This document shows positions 45,411-53,513 of a stretch of 64,000 bases of DNA, in pieces (the first letter of the stretch is position 1; each line of letters opens with the position of its first letter). The DNA comes from Marasmitruncus massiliensis (lineage in GTDB: Bacteria; Bacillota; Clostridia; Oscillospirales; Ruminococcaceae). The translations under genes and the position numbers were made by a program. Below the pieces are notes generated by a model. That model did no database searches and had not been told where the DNA came from. It saw only the letters and a list, made by a program, of their open reading frames with translations. Where the stretch lies: positions 410,895 through 474,894 of the forward strand of contig NZ_FYDE01000005.1 in assembly GCF_900186535.1 (NCBI RefSeq), in the 5' to 3' direction.

Positions 45411-45899
45411 TTAATTCAAAATATCGCTGATCTCGTCCAGTAAGTTCTGAACATCGGTCTTTTTATCCAAACGCGTATCCTGAATGTTGGCTGCCTCTTC
45501 AAGCGCGGCGATTGTGGCGTCATAGTCCATATCTTTGATATTCTCCTTATTCGCCGTCAGGATCTCTTTGATCATCCCCTTTGTGTCCCCATAGGAGGCG
45601 CGGACATCTTTGATTTCCTGCCGCAGAGCCTGAACCTGCTGCAGCTGCTCTTCGGTAAGATTCGGGGTTTCTCCGGATTTGCTGGCCCTGATGATTTCTT
45701 TGATTGCGGCGCGGAGTTCTTTGTTGGATTCCGAAAGTGCTTTCAGCCCGGCGCGGTTATCTTTGATTTGCTGTTTTTGCGCGGCAATAGATTCCCGGAA
45801 TGCCTGCCTGGCTTCTTTGTCGGAATCTGCGGCAAAAGCGGGCAGAGACATGCCGCAAAGGATTGCGGCGGCACATAAGACGGACAATGTTTTTTTCAT
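45411..45899 (-). CDS. Secreted helical protein of unknown function
   Basis: 162 residues. A clear signal peptide (MKKTLSVLCAAAILCGMSLPAFA, cleavage after AFA) is followed by an almost entirely charged, helical mature part (QQIKDNRAGLKALSESNKEL; TEEQLQQVQALRQEIKDV), probably coiled coil. The layout recalls CpxP/Spy-type envelope stress chaperones, but no LTxxQ motif is seen and I assign no function. It is divergent from a two-component system, and the shared intergenic region carries CGGCA tandem repeats near both promoters, so it is probably a target of that regulator. Confidence 0.8.
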   Translation of the reverse strand: MKKTLSVLCAAAILCGMSLPAFAADSDKEARQAFRESIAAQKQQIKDNRAGLKALSESNKELRAAIKEIIRASKSGETPNLTEEQLQQVQALRQEIKDVRASYGDTKGMIKEILTANKENIKDMDYDATIAALEEAANIQDTRLDKKTDVQNLLDEISDILN

Positions 45900-45978
45900 G
45901 ATAACGCTCCTGTTACTTTAAATTGGGAAACGGCTGCTCAAAAGGCTCCTGTTTCCCTTGCATTCAGCATAGCATCTG

Positions 45979-46014
45979 CGGCAGGGTTAAATCCACGGCA
46001 AAAATGCGGCAATT
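45979..46014 (-). promoter_or_regulatory. CGGCA repeats upstream of the secreted protein gene
   Basis: CGGCA at 45996 and 46007 (11-base period) plus one at 45979. On the minus strand a TATGCT -10-like box lies in GATGCTATGCT (near 45976-45966) with a weak -35. The 20-base stretch 45995-46014 recurs exactly at 46143-46162. Confidence 0.55.
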
Positions 46015-46142
46015 GTGTGGTTAAATTTAAAATCATCTATAAAATGTTCATGTGCAGGACAGAATTTGCACTCTCCAAATACAAACCCTGTCCTGCATTA
46101 CATGGAACAATTTTATTTTAACACCAGTCATGGAATCATAAA

Positions 46143-46203
46143 ACGGCAAAAATGCGGCAATTTTGCGGCAAGTATTTACGGGAGGACTGCCGGATGCTAT
46201 AGT
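46143..46203 (+). promoter_or_regulatory. Response-regulator gene promoter with three CGGCA repeats
   Basis: CGGCA at 46144, 46155 and 46166, an exact 11-base period, ends just before TTTACG (46175-46180), 17 bases, TATAGT (46198-46203). Head-to-tail repeats on one face of the helix next to a weak -35 are characteristic of OmpR/PhoB-type activation, so autoregulation is likely. The 333-base region 45900-46232 holds only these elements. Confidence 0.65.
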
Positions 46204-46232
46204 GAGTCTATTAAGATAAAAGGAGAACCGGG

Positions 46233-47018
46233 ATGTCCAAGCGAATTTATATAGCAGATGATGAAAAGAATATCCGGCTGCTGATCCAGACCTTCCTGTC
46301 GAAAGAGGGCTACGAAACAACCTGTTTCGCGGACGGAACCAACCTTTTTTCCGCTTTTACAGAAAATCCGCCCGACCTGATTATTTTGGATATTATGATG
46401 CCGGGCATTGACGGATTGAGCCTGTGCGCGATGATCCGGCAGAAAAGCGACATCCCACTAATGATCGTTTCCGCCAAAGACAGTGAGCTGGACCGGATTA
46501 CCGGTATTAATCTGGGCAGCGACGATTATCTGGTGAAACCTTTTTCGCCGCTGGAACTGGTGGCGCGCGTAAAAGCGCTGTTTCGGCGTATGGAAATGAG
46601 CAAAACTTCTGCCGCCAATCCGGAAATTTTGCATTACGGCGACCTTGAACTGTCGCTCCAGAAACGCATCGCAAGGAGAGGGAACGATCTGTTTTTGGCA
46701 ACGCCTACCGAATTCGATTTTTTGACTTACCTGATCAAAAACAGGGAACGCGCGGTAAGCAAGTCGGAACTTCTGAAAGTCCTGTGGCAGTTTGACTTTG
46801 ACGCGGATACCCGCGTTGCGGACGATCTGGTAAAAAGGCTGCGCAGAAAACTGAAAGAGCAGGACAGCTCTGTTCAGATCGAAACGGTATGGGGTTTTGG
46901 CTTCCGGCTTAGCGGGGGGGGGGAGACAGATGAGAAAGATGAGCATCAAAAGCCGGATTTTCCTCCCGGTGCTACTCCTGCTGCTGCTTTTCCCGCTGGC
47001 TGCGTATCTGGTTTTTGA
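46233..47018 (+). CDS. OmpR/PhoB-family response regulator
   Basis: Receiver domain residues 1-118 with acidic pocket ADDE, phospho-acceptor Asp53 in LIILDIMMPG and Lys102 in DDYLVKPFSPLE. A winged-helix domain (about residues 133-228) ends in ETVWGFGFRL, where family members normally stop. In this sequence the frame continues through a G10 tract and 29 further residues that read the kinase gene out of frame, giving 261 residues and an 89-base overlap with the kinase. One base more in the tract would end the protein at a TGA overlapping the kinase ATG. AGGAGA precedes the start. Confidence 0.92.
   Translation: MSKRIYIADDEKNIRLLIQTFLSKEGYETTCFADGTNLFSAFTENPPDLIILDIMMPGIDGLSLCAMIRQKSDIPLMIVSAKDSELDRITGINLGSDDYLVKPFSPLELVARVKALFRRMEMSKTSAANPEILHYGDLELSLQKRIARRGNDLFLATPTEFDFLTYLIKNRERAVSKSELLKVLWQFDFDADTRVADDLVKRLRRKLKEQDSSVQIETVWGFGFRLSGGGETDEKDEHQKPDFPPGATPAAAFPAGCVSGF
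46914..46923 (+). repeat. Ten-G homopolymer at the regulator/kinase junction
   Basis: Ten consecutive G at the 3' end of the response-regulator domain, also forming the ribosome site of the kinase (GGGGAG, five bases before ATG 46930). As written the regulator reads through for 29 codons. G11 or G8 gives a stop at TGA overlapping ATG (ATGA). G9 or G12 fuses regulator and kinase in frame. Confidence 0.85.
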
Positions 47019-48396
47019 TGTAACGGCAAAGGCCTATGTGCAGGGGTTGGCGGAAGCGGATCTGAAAAAAATGCTGCAGACCGTCCAGCCCCTTGCGGAC
47101 CAGATCTTTCAGGCGCCGGCGGGTACAGACGCCGTGACGCGCAGAGAGCAAAGGCGCGAAGAAATCGCGCAGGCGAAAGAGTTTCTCGACCAAATGAAGA
47201 CCCTGCTGCGCAAGGAAAAAAACGACACCTATCTGATCATTTTAAACGCAAAATTTGAGCCGGTTTATCCAAAAGAATTTGATAGCCAGCCGGGTACCGA
47301 AAGTCTGTACGCCCATTATGCGGCGCAGTTGGCGGACGGCGGACAGATTGTATCGGAAAAACACACCGAGCGCCTTACGCTGGACGATCGGCAGTATATT
47401 GCATATTTCCAGCAGATGGACAACGCGAGGGCCCGGGCAAATTATCTGATCGCTTATACTCCGGTGAATAATACAGACTCCCTGCTCAGTGGCGTCGCAA
47501 AGCTGGTGCTGCTGATTACCGCGTTTCTCGCGGCGCTGTCGCTGCTTGCCATGTGGCTGGTAGCGGGGAGCATTTCCCGGCCGATCAGGCGGCTCTGCAA
47601 CCATGCGGCACAGATCGGCGCCGGCGATTTTCGCTTGTCGGAAGAAAAAAGCAGCCTGAAAGAAATTGATGCGCTGAACCTTGCAATGAACCAGATGTCG
47701 CAGCAATTGAGTAATTATGACACGGCGCAAAAAACCTTCTTCCAGAATGCTTCACACGAGCTGAGGACCCCTTTGATGTCCATCCGGGGATATGCGGAAG
47801 GAATCCAATGCGGTGTTTTCAGCAATCATCAGGAAGCGGCAGGGGTAATCGTATCGGAAAGCGCCCGCTTGACGGAATTGGTTGACGGCTTGCTGACGCT
47901 GTCCCGTCTGGACAGCGCAAAACAGACTCTGGACCTGCAGCCTGTTCAGCTTTCCGACTTCTTAAGCGGCTATTTAAAAAAGATTGAGGGACTGGCGATT
48001 GGCCGCGGAATCACGCTGTCTCTGAAGGAACGCCCCGCGATTTGTGCACAGGCGGACGGCGAGCTGCTTGGAAAGGTCTTCCTCAACCTTGTCTCCAACT
48101 GCATCCGCTATGCGAAAACAACTGTCGGGGTTGACGTGAAAAAAGAGGGACGCTTTGCTGTGATTACCGTGGAAGACGACGGGCCGGGGTTTGCCCCGGA
48201 AGATGCGGCGCATCTGTTTGAGCGTTTTTATAAAGGAAAAGACGGGAATTTTGGGCTGGGGCTGGCAATTGCCAAATCCTCCGCCGAATATATGGGCGGA
48301 AGCATCCGGGCATTTAACGGTTCCTGTGGCGCCGTGTTTGAGCTGAAGCTGTTGCTGTGCGGCTCAGACAACAGGGAACGATTCGGCCGTCCATAA
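46930..48396 (+). CDS. Sensor histidine kinase
   Basis: 488 residues. Membrane span 1 about residues 10-30, an extracellular sensor of about 160 residues, span 2 about 192-212, HAMP 213-265 (SISRPIRRLCNHAAQIGAG), HisKA with phospho-His276 in NASHELRTPLMSIRGYAEGI, and ATPase N-box NLVSNCIRYAKT, G1 EDDGPGFAPEDA, F-box LFERFYKG and G2 GLGLAIAKSSAEYMGG. Start ATG 46930 follows the G tract. Signal unknown; an envelope or antimicrobial stress is plausible because of the secreted protein divergent from it. Confidence 0.93.
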   Translation: MRKMSIKSRIFLPVLLLLLLFPLAAYLVFDVTAKAYVQGLAEADLKKMLQTVQPLADQIFQAPAGTDAVTRREQRREEIAQAKEFLDQMKTLLRKEKNDTYLIILNAKFEPVYPKEFDSQPGTESLYAHYAAQLADGGQIVSEKHTERLTLDDRQYIAYFQQMDNARARANYLIAYTPVNNTDSLLSGVAKLVLLITAFLAALSLLAMWLVAGSISRPIRRLCNHAAQIGAGDFRLSEEKSSLKEIDALNLAMNQMSQQLSNYDTAQKTFFQNASHELRTPLMSIRGYAEGIQCGVFSNHQEAAGVIVSESARLTELVDGLLTLSRLDSAKQTLDLQPVQLSDFLSGYLKKIEGLAIGRGITLSLKERPAICAQADGELLGKVFLNLVSNCIRYAKTTVGVDVKKEGRFAVITVEDDGPGFAPEDAAHLFERFYKGKDGNFGLGLAIAKSSAEYMGGSIRAFNGSCGAVFELKLLLCGSDNRERFGRP

Positions 48397-48457
48397 ATTC
48401 ATAACGTTCTATATATAATTAATGTATGAAATTCATACGCAAAAAACAAATTTTATA

Positions 48458-48486
48458 TTGACATCATATAAGTCCGATGCTATAGT
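48458..48486 (+). promoter_or_regulatory. Promoter of the nag PTS operon
   Basis: TTGACA (48458-48463), exactly 17 bases, TATAGT (48481-48486). A palindrome GTATGAAATTCATAC (48424-48438) lies just upstream and may be an additional regulator site. Transcription should begin near 48493, just before the RAT. Confidence 0.85.
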
Positions 48487-48502
48487 TAAGACAATAGATG
48501 TT

Positions 48503-48574
48503 GGGTTGTTACTGTTAAGTCAGGCAAGACCAAATTTTGCAGGGATGTGTATCTCTGTGAAATTTGGTCTTTTT
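48503..48574 (+). promoter_or_regulatory. RAT antiterminator overlapping an intrinsic terminator
   Basis: The stretch 48503-48531 (GGGTTGTTACTG ... CAGGCAAGACC) matches the ribonucleic antiterminator targets of BglG/LicT proteins. It overlaps a terminator whose arms GACCAAATTT (48528-48537) and AAATTTGGTC (48560-48569) are followed by TTTTTG. Binding by the antiterminator encoded next would prevent the terminator and allow read-through into the operon. Confidence 0.9.
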
Positions 48575-48603
48575 GTTTTTTAAGGAGGTGAGCTGGGACG
48601 CCT

Positions 48604-49449
48604 ATGAAAATTCTCAAACCGATCAACAATAACATTATCAGCGCATACGACGAAGACGGACGGGAAATTGTCGTAATGGGGAAAGGAATCGGTTATCGGG
48701 CCAAGGGCGGCGGAGAAATTCCCCGGGAGCAGATTGAAAAGATTTTCCGCATGGACAATCAGGATGAAACGGACCGGCTTAAAACTTTGTTCGCCAGCCT
48801 GCCGATGGAGCATGTGCGGGTTTCCGACAGCATTATCACCTATGCGAAAAACAGCCTGGACAAACGTCTGAATCAGAGCATCTACATAACGCTGACCGAC
48901 CACATCAGTTTTGCGGTATACCGGTATCAGCATGGAATGGAGTTTCACAATGCACTTCTGATGGAGGTGCGCAGATTTTATCATCCGGAGTATCTGATTG
49001 GCGAATATTCACTGGACCTGATGGAAAAAGAGTTGGGAATCCGTTTTCCCGACGATGAGGCGGCATCCATCGCGCTGCACATTGTCAATGCGGAATATGA
49101 CGCCTCCATTAGCGAGACAATCCATATTACCCGGTTGATTCAAACAATCCTGGAGCTTGTCAAGGGTACGCTCGGTGTGGTGCTGAACGAGCAGTCCTCC
49201 AGCTGTGAGCGGTTTGTAATCCATTTGAAATTTTTGGCGCAGAGGGTGCTCAAGTCCGAAACGCTCAAAGTGCATGACCCTGATCTGGTAAGGATCACTT
49301 CGAGCCAATACCCGGAGGAGTTCCGCCACAGCGAAAAAATTGCCGATCTCATCGAACAGCGGTACAGCCACCGCATTTCCGATGAGGAAAAAGCCTATCT
49401 GGCCCTGCATATCAGAAGAATCAGGACTGAGGAGCAGGAGAAAGAATAA
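48604..49449 (+). CDS. licT: BglG/LicT-family transcription antiterminator
   Basis: 281 residues. The RNA-binding CAT domain is residues 1-55 (MKILKPINNNIISAYDEDGR), followed by two PTS regulation domains with candidate phospho-His in LTDHISFAVYRYQHG, SIALHIVNAEYD, CERFVIHLKFLAQRVL and LALHIRRI. AAGGAGGTG lies upstream. It is the first gene after the RAT/terminator, so it controls its own synthesis and the whole crr-ptsI-ptsH-nagE-nagB-nagA operon. Phosphorylation by the linked EII and HPr is expected to set activity by N-acetylglucosamine availability. Confidence 0.94.
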   Translation: MKILKPINNNIISAYDEDGREIVVMGKGIGYRAKGGGEIPREQIEKIFRMDNQDETDRLKTLFASLPMEHVRVSDSIITYAKNSLDKRLNQSIYITLTDHISFAVYRYQHGMEFHNALLMEVRRFYHPEYLIGEYSLDLMEKELGIRFPDDEAASIALHIVNAEYDASISETIHITRLIQTILELVKGTLGVVLNEQSSSCERFVIHLKFLAQRVLKSETLKVHDPDLVRITSSQYPEEFRHSEKIADLIEQRYSHRISDEEKAYLALHIRRIRTEEQEKE

Positions 49450-49965
<516 letters not shown>

Positions 49966-50000
49966 TCTGCGCGCAAGAGCAACATAAAGGGGTACGGTGA

Positions 50001-51653
50001 ATGATAACAGGAAAGGGCCTGCCGGTATTTTCCGGTATTGCCGAGGGCAAAATTTTTTATTTACGAAAACACGCTTTCAAGACGGAGCAGAATCTTTCCC
50101 TTCCGGACATGGAATCGGAGAAAGCACGGTTTTCAGCGGCTAGAAAAGCGGCGGACGAGCAGCTGTCGGCCTTGTTCGAAAAGGTACGCTCGGAAGTCGG
50201 CGAGCAGGAAGCGATGATCATCGATGTTCAGCGGATGATGCTGGACGATCCGGATTTCAATGATGCGGTTATTTCGAGACTTGAGGCCGGAAGCAGCGCC
50301 GAACAGGCGGTTGACAGGGCCGGACAACAGTTTGCGGAATTTTTCGGCAACATGGAGGATGCCTACATGCAGGCGCGTTCCGCTGACATTCTGGATGCGG
50401 CGAACCGGCTGCTGCATATTCTAAACGGCGGGACAGCCGCTGATTTCCAGCTGACAGAGCCCTGTATCGTGGCTGCGGATGACATTACTCCCAGTGAAAC
50501 GGTTCAGCTGGATAAAAGCAGGGTGCTGGGGATTGTGACACGGCTCGGTTCCAGCCATTCCCACGCGGCGATTCTGGCACGTACGCTGGGAATTCCCACG
50601 CTTGTACAGGCAAAACTGCCGGACGGACAGCCGCTCGATGGGCGAATGATGATCGTCGACGGCTGTGACGGGCAGTTTTACATAGACCCGGATGAGCAGA
50701 CATTTGACCGGATGCGGCAGAAGAAGCTTGACGCGGCCGGCAGGCGGTACGGCCTGGAAGAACTGCGGGGGATGGAAAGCGTCACCGCGGACGGCAAAAA
50801 AATAGAGCTGTACGCGAATATCGGAAGCGTCGACGACGTACAAATTGCTTTGGCGAACGACGCGGAGGGGATCGGCCTTTTCCGCAGCGAGTTCCTCTTT
50901 CTGGGCAGAACGGCCTGCCCCTCCGAGGAAGAGCAGTTTGCCGCTTACCGCGAGGTGCTCGAGGCAATGGGCGGCAGACGAGTCATCATCAGGACGATGG
51001 ACATCGGCGCGGATAAAAAGGCAGATTATTTGGGCTTTGCACCGGAGGAAAATCCGGCGCTCGGATTTCGGGGCGTTCGCGTTTCTCTCGACTATACCGG
51101 ATTGTTTAAGACCCAGTTGAGGGCGATCTGTCGGGCGGCCGCATTCGGTACCGCCGCTGTGATGTTCCCAATGATTATTTCAGTGGATGAGGTAAGGCGG
51201 TGCAGAGAGATGCTGCGGCAGGTTCTGCATGAACTCGCGGAGCAGGGGGTTCTGGCCGGTAATGTGGAAGTCGGAATTATGATTGAGACGCCCGCCGCGG
51301 TCATGCTCAGCGAGGAACTCGCATATGAGGTGGACTTTTTCAGTGTCGGTACCAACGACCTTACGCAGTACACACTGGCGGCTGACCGCCAGAACCCAAA
51401 GGTGGAAAAACTTTACGACGCCGCTCATCCTGCGGTGCTGAAAATGTTGTCGCTTGTCGCACAAAGCGCACGCGGGGCGGGTATCTGGGCAGGAATCTGC
51501 GGGGAGCTGGCGGCGGATACGCGCTTCACCGAGACCCTGCTGCGTATGGGATATACGGAACTGTCTGTTTCTCCGGCATATCTGCTGGAGTTGAGAAAAA
51601 CGGTCAGGGAAAGCACAATGGACCTGATTTCAAAAGGAGGCGAAACCGAATGA
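50001..51653 (+). CDS. ptsI: Phosphoenolpyruvate-protein phosphotransferase, PTS Enzyme I (nag operon)
   Basis: 550 residues. Phospho-His domain LGSSHSHAAILARTLGIPTL, barrel segments FRSEFLFLG, RTMDIGADKKADYLG, EENPALGFRGVRVSL, MIETPAAVML, FFSVGTNDLTQYTLAAD and catalytic Cys in WAGICGELAAD. It shares the family architecture with the EI at 14356 but the two are clearly diverged, not a recent duplication. Overlaps the HPr start by four bases (ATGA). Confidence 0.95.
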   Translation: MITGKGLPVFSGIAEGKIFYLRKHAFKTEQNLSLPDMESEKARFSAARKAADEQLSALFEKVRSEVGEQEAMIIDVQRMMLDDPDFNDAVISRLEAGSSAEQAVDRAGQQFAEFFGNMEDAYMQARSADILDAANRLLHILNGGTAADFQLTEPCIVAADDITPSETVQLDKSRVLGIVTRLGSSHSHAAILARTLGIPTLVQAKLPDGQPLDGRMMIVDGCDGQFYIDPDEQTFDRMRQKKLDAAGRRYGLEELRGMESVTADGKKIELYANIGSVDDVQIALANDAEGIGLFRSEFLFLGRTACPSEEEQFAAYREVLEAMGGRRVIIRTMDIGADKKADYLGFAPEENPALGFRGVRVSLDYTGLFKTQLRAICRAAAFGTAAVMFPMIISVDEVRRCREMLRQVLHELAEQGVLAGNVEVGIMIETPAAVMLSEELAYEVDFFSVGTNDLTQYTLAADRQNPKVEKLYDAAHPAVLKMLSLVAQSARGAGIWAGICGELAADTRFTETLLRMGYTELSVSPAYLLELRKTVRESTMDLISKGGETE

Positions 51654-51907
51654 AAACAGTTCTGCACATTATCCAGGATAAGCTGGGGATTCATGCCAGG
51701 CCGGCGGGGCAGATTGTAAAGCTCGCGTCGCAGTATTCCAGCGATATTAAGTTCACCACTGCCTCCAAAACGGTGGATGCGCGGCGTATCATGGCACTCA
51801 TGGGACTGGGCGTGCATCAGGGCGACCAGTTGAAGGTCACCTTTGAGGGCACTGATGAAGCGGCGGCGGCCGCCGCGTTTTCGGCATATCTGAAAGAATC
51901 CCTGTAA
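51650..51907 (+). CDS. ptsH: HPr-like phosphocarrier with Arg46 (nag operon)
   Basis: 85 residues. His15 is intact in GIHARPAGQIVK, so phosphotransfer should work. At the position of the regulatory Ser46 the sequence is TVDARRIMALMGLG, giving Arg46. It therefore should not be a substrate of HPr kinase and could not form the CcpA co-repressor. Translationally coupled to the EI gene by ATGA. Followed by a short hairpin before nagE. Confidence 0.93.
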   Translation: MKTVLHIIQDKLGIHARPAGQIVKLASQYSSDIKFTTASKTVDARRIMALMGLGVHQGDQLKVTFEGTDEAAAAAAFSAYLKESL

Positions 51908-51916
51908 TTCCGTATC

Positions 51917-51939
51917 AAACCCGACCATTCGGCGGGTTT
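51917..51939 (+). terminator. Small hairpin between ptsH and nagE
   Basis: AAACCCG / CGGGTTT with a 9-base loop and a following T; a weak attenuator or stabiliser separating general PTS genes from nagE. Confidence 0.5.
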
Positions 51940-51992
51940 TATAAACCGTGCGGTATGAGGTTGCCGCACAAGAAAAAGAGGAGGAAAATCGT

Positions 51993-53435
51993 ATGATGAA
52001 GCACCTGCAAAAGCTCGGCAAATCCCTGATGCTTCCAGTCGCCTGCCTGCCTGTCGCCGGCATACTCATGGGCATCGGCTACTGGATCGACCCTACCGGC
52101 TGGGGAGCCAACAACATCATAGCGGCGTTTCTAATCAAAGCTGGCGCAGTCCTGATTGACAACATGGCAATTCTGTTTGCGATTGGTGTAGCGGTCGGCA
52201 TGGCGGATGATAACGACGGGACAGCCGCTCTGGCCGGTCTGGTTTCGTGGCTGTCCATTCAGACAATGTTAAATCCGGCTACCATCGAGATGTTTACCGG
52301 CGCCGAGGCAAACGCGGCGTTTGGAAAAATCAACAATCAGTTTATCGGTATCCTCACCGGTCTGATTGGCGCAATTTGCTACAATCGGTTTAAACACACC
52401 AAACTGCCCGATGCTCTGGCTTTCTTCAGCGGAAAGCGAAGTGTTGCAATTGTAACGGTTCTGATCACGCTTGTGGTTTCGCTGGTTCTGTTCTTTATCT
52501 GGCCGGTAATCTATACGGGGCTGGTCATCTTCGGCGAAAGCATCGTCAGCACCGGCGCTCTTGGAGCGGGTATTTACGCGTTCTTCAACCGGCTGCTGAT
52601 TCCTGTGGGCCTGCACCATGCGCTCAACTCGGTATTCTGGTTTGACGTCGCGGGCATCAGCGACCTGACCAAATTCTGGGATGGTTCCGGCGTTTTGGGA
52701 CAGACTGGCATGTACATGGCGGGCTTCTTCCCTGTTATGATGTTTGGTCTTCCGGGCGCGGCTCTTGCAATGTACCATACCGCAAAGACCAAAAAGAGAA
52801 AGATTGCTGCCGGTTTGCTGGGCGCCGCGGCGCTCTGCTCCTTCTTTACCGGCGTTACCGAGCCGCTGGAATTCTCGTTCATGTTCCTCGCGCCGGCTCT
52901 GTACGTTGTTCATGCGCTGCTGACCGGTATTTCCGCGTTTATCGTCGCGCTGCTGCCTATCCGTGCGGGCTTTAACTTCAGCGCCGGATTTGTTGACTGG
53001 CTGCTGAGCTTCAAGGCACCGATGGCGGTAAATCCCTGGCTGCTCATTCCAATCGGTCTGGTGTTCGGCGTAATCTACTATGTCGTATTCCGCTTCCTGA
53101 TTGTCAGGATGGATCTGAAAACGATCGGCCGTGAGGATGATGAGGAAGACGAAATGAATATAAAACTCGCCAGCAATAACTTTACAGCAATCGCGCAGAC
53201 GATTCTGGAGGGACTGGGCGGTATTGACAATCTTACAAGCATTGACAGCTGTGTAACCCGGCTCCGCCTCGAAATCAAAGATTACACGCAGGTCAACGAA
53301 AAGAAGATCAAATCCGCAGGGGTAGCGGGCATCATCCGTCCGAGCAAAAACAGTGTGCAGGTAGTTGTGGGCACACAGGTACAGTTTGTCGCGGATGAAC
53401 TGAAAAGGCTTGTTGACCAGTATACCGTAAGATAA
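51993..53435 (+). CDS. nagE: PTS N-acetylglucosamine transporter, EIIBC (NagE family)
   Basis: 480 residues. The N-terminal IIC domain (about 1-375) has many membrane spans and segments SLMLPVACLPVAGILMGIGY, GTAALAGLVSW and FTGVTEPLEFSFMFLAP. The C-terminal IIB domain (about 400-480) has the phospho-Cys in SIDSCVTRLRLEIKD. No IIA domain is attached; the upstream crr supplies it. ATG 51993 follows GGAGG by eight bases. Imports and phosphorylates GlcNAc (or glucose; specificity from nagA/nagB neighbours). Confidence 0.94.
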   Translation: MMKHLQKLGKSLMLPVACLPVAGILMGIGYWIDPTGWGANNIIAAFLIKAGAVLIDNMAILFAIGVAVGMADDNDGTAALAGLVSWLSIQTMLNPATIEMFTGAEANAAFGKINNQFIGILTGLIGAICYNRFKHTKLPDALAFFSGKRSVAIVTVLITLVVSLVLFFIWPVIYTGLVIFGESIVSTGALGAGIYAFFNRLLIPVGLHHALNSVFWFDVAGISDLTKFWDGSGVLGQTGMYMAGFFPVMMFGLPGAALAMYHTAKTKKRKIAAGLLGAAALCSFFTGVTEPLEFSFMFLAPALYVVHALLTGISAFIVALLPIRAGFNFSAGFVDWLLSFKAPMAVNPWLLIPIGLVFGVIYYVVFRFLIVRMDLKTIGREDDEEDEMNIKLASNNFTAIAQTILEGLGGIDNLTSIDSCVTRLRLEIKDYTQVNEKKIKSAGVAGIIRPSKNSVQVVVGTQVQFVADELKRLVDQYTVR

Positions 53436-53445
53436 GCTTCCGCAT

Positions 53446-53479
53446 TGAAATCGCGGGCAGGTATCTGCCCGCGATTTCA
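53446..53479 (+). other. Strong hairpin between nagE and nagB
   Basis: TGAAATCGCGGGCAG / CTGCCCGCGATTTCA, a perfect 15-base stem with a GTAT loop and no U-tract. Likely an RNA processing or stability element that sets separate nagE and nagBA levels. Confidence 0.7.
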
Positions 53480-53513
53480 GAACATTTTGATCTGGCACAA
53501 GAGGGGGATTTCA

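Noticed and set aside
52269-53498. 409-codon minus-strand frame opposite nagE
   Set aside because: Shadow frame of a membrane transporter gene.
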